Source of the DNA: Flavobacterium panacis
GTDB taxonomy: Bacteria; Bacteroidota; Bacteroidia; Flavobacteriales; Flavobacteriaceae
Direction of reading: 5' to 3'
NCBI RefSeq assembly: GCF_024649945.1
Contig: NZ_JANKMS010000003.1
Location: forward strand, 62,001-126,000
DNA: 64,000 nt
Notes under the pieces: model-generated
Database searches by the model: none
What the model saw: only the letters and a program-made list of their open reading frames with translations
Told to the model about the DNA's origin: nothing
Shown here: positions 63,273 through 64,000 of the stretch, in pieces
Layout: each line of letters begins with the position of its first letter
Numbering within the stretch: the first letter of the stretch is position 1
Translations under genes and position numbers: made by a program

Positions 63273-64000
63273 ATGAGAATATTAATACCTGTTTTTGGAT
63301 TTGGAAAACAGGGAGGGTATAGAGTACTTTCCAATTTGGCAAATACATGGATTGAATTAGGACATGAAGTTACTTTTTTATCAATTAGCGATAGCGATTA
63401 CCCCAATTACCCTACAACTGCAAAAATTCTCTGGGTTGATAGGAAAGGCAAGTTTTTAGATGGTCCCAGAAATGAAATAAAAAGCAAATTCAAGTTTTTT
63501 CATGATATTATTTCATTATATAAAGGTTTGAAAGGTTTAAGAAAAGATGAATTTGATGTGGTTCTTGCCAATCAGTCGCATACTACATTTCCCGTTTATT
63601 TCGCTAAATTAAAAGCTTTGAGCGCATATTATATACAGGCAGATGAAGTTGGGACTCAATTAGCACTCGGAGGATACAAAAATTTTGTACTTTCTTTTTT
63701 ATCGAGAATAAGTTACTCTCTTGATTTTTTAAGAATTGTTAATGCTCCTTTATATTTAAATTATAAGTATATAAAAGCAAAAGATTACGTTTACCCAGCG
63801 ATGGATTTTGATATTTTTCATCCAGATGATGTGGAAAGAAAGGATTTGAGTAAGAAAAAAATTGTCATTGGATGTATTGGAAGAATAGCTGCATGGAAAG
63901 GTACTGATGATGTAATTGAAGCATTCAAATTGCTGAAATCCAGTAATTTTGATCTCGAATTAAAAATAGCATTTGGAAATGAAGAATTAGCAAATGTTGA
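63273..64000 (+). CDS. Glycosyltransferase, GT-B fold, cut by window end
   Basis: The frame is open from ATG 63273 to the window edge (242 codons). The product starts with MRILIPVFGFGKQGGYRVLS, a glycine-rich loop typical of family 4 glycosyltransferases, followed by LANTWIELGHEVTFLSI. KIVIGCIGRIAAWKGTDDVI opens the C-terminal nucleotide-sugar domain, and the expected downstream E-x7-E motif is outside the window. Donor and acceptor are unknown. It follows the flippase gene by two bases and continues the operon. Confidence 0.85.
   Translation, partial: MRILIPVFGFGKQGGYRVLSNLANTWIELGHEVTFLSISDSDYPNYPTTAKILWVDRKGKFLDGPRNEIKSKFKFFHDIISLYKGLKGLRKDEFDVVLANQSHTTFPVYFAKLKALSAYYIQADEVGTQLALGGYKNFVLSFLSRISYSLDFLRIVNAPLYLNYKYIKAKDYVYPAMDFDIFHPDDVERKDLSKKKIVIGCIGRIAAWKGTDDVIEAFKLLKSSNFDLELKIAFGNEELANV

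Overview
The window is AT-rich bacterial chromosome and reads as a Flavobacterium-like member of the Bacteroidetes (Flavobacteriia). The reasons are a SusC/SusD outer-membrane pair, DUF2490 and UpxY family genes, recurrent promoter boxes of the Bacteroidetes form TAnnTTTG (often with TTG or TTTG about 20 bases upstream), A/T-rich start regions without Shine-Dalgarno sequences, and a str/S10/spc/alpha ribosomal block followed by carA, eno and gltA. Gene assignments rest on reading the translated sequences; no database search was run.

Layout. 1-8 kb: the 3' part of an Mpl-type Mur ligase, a duplicated terminator, a decayed DUF1287 lipoprotein gene, then radC, a YjjG-type HAD phosphatase, a secreted protein of unknown role, rarA, a rhomboid protease, another small secreted protein, a DUF2490 outer-membrane protein and rlmB. 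8.1-15.9 kb (minus strand): a four-gene SusC/SusD operon with two extra lipoproteins and a clear terminator, preceded by an Omp85-superfamily outer-membrane protein. 16-33.5 kb (plus strand): rpsL-rpsG-fusA-rpsJ with its own promoter and terminator, then a second transcription unit from rplC to rplQ, including secY, infA, rpmJ and rpoA. Hairpins precede rpsL, rplC, rpsH and rpsD and are candidate autoregulatory leaders. 33.7-41.7 kb: carA, eno, gltA, two adjacent arginine-deiminase-fold hydrolases (the second CtlX-like), marC, a CoA-binding protein and recR, many of them single-gene units with good terminators.

41.7-64 kb is a surface polysaccharide locus. It opens with an export lipoprotein, a Wzc-type tyrosine kinase, a UDP-HexNAc epimerase and UDP-glucose dehydrogenase, and then a UpxY-type NusG paralogue that is followed at once by a strong terminator. 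After that come a new promoter and a roughly 66-base leader that folds on paper as a three-way junction. This leader precedes a second long operon: a TviB/WbpA-type dehydrogenase, manC, rfbB, a large SLBB export protein, a Wzz-type protein, wecB, wecC, two tandem FdtA/QdtA-type cupins, a GNAT acyltransferase, an acyl carrier protein, a FabH-like synthase, a DegT-family aminotransferase, a hexapeptide acyltransferase, a Wzx flippase and the start of a glycosyltransferase.

Together these genes predict an acidic polysaccharide (three UDP-sugar dehydrogenases) that also carries a dTDP-derived 3-amino-3,6-dideoxyhexose. That amino sugar may be N-acylated with a group built on a dedicated carrier protein. 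The most novel-looking parts are the UpxY/terminator/three-way-junction control region and the dedicated ACP-KASIII-GNAT acylation cassette. No rRNA, tRNA, CRISPR array, insertion sequence or prophage was seen.
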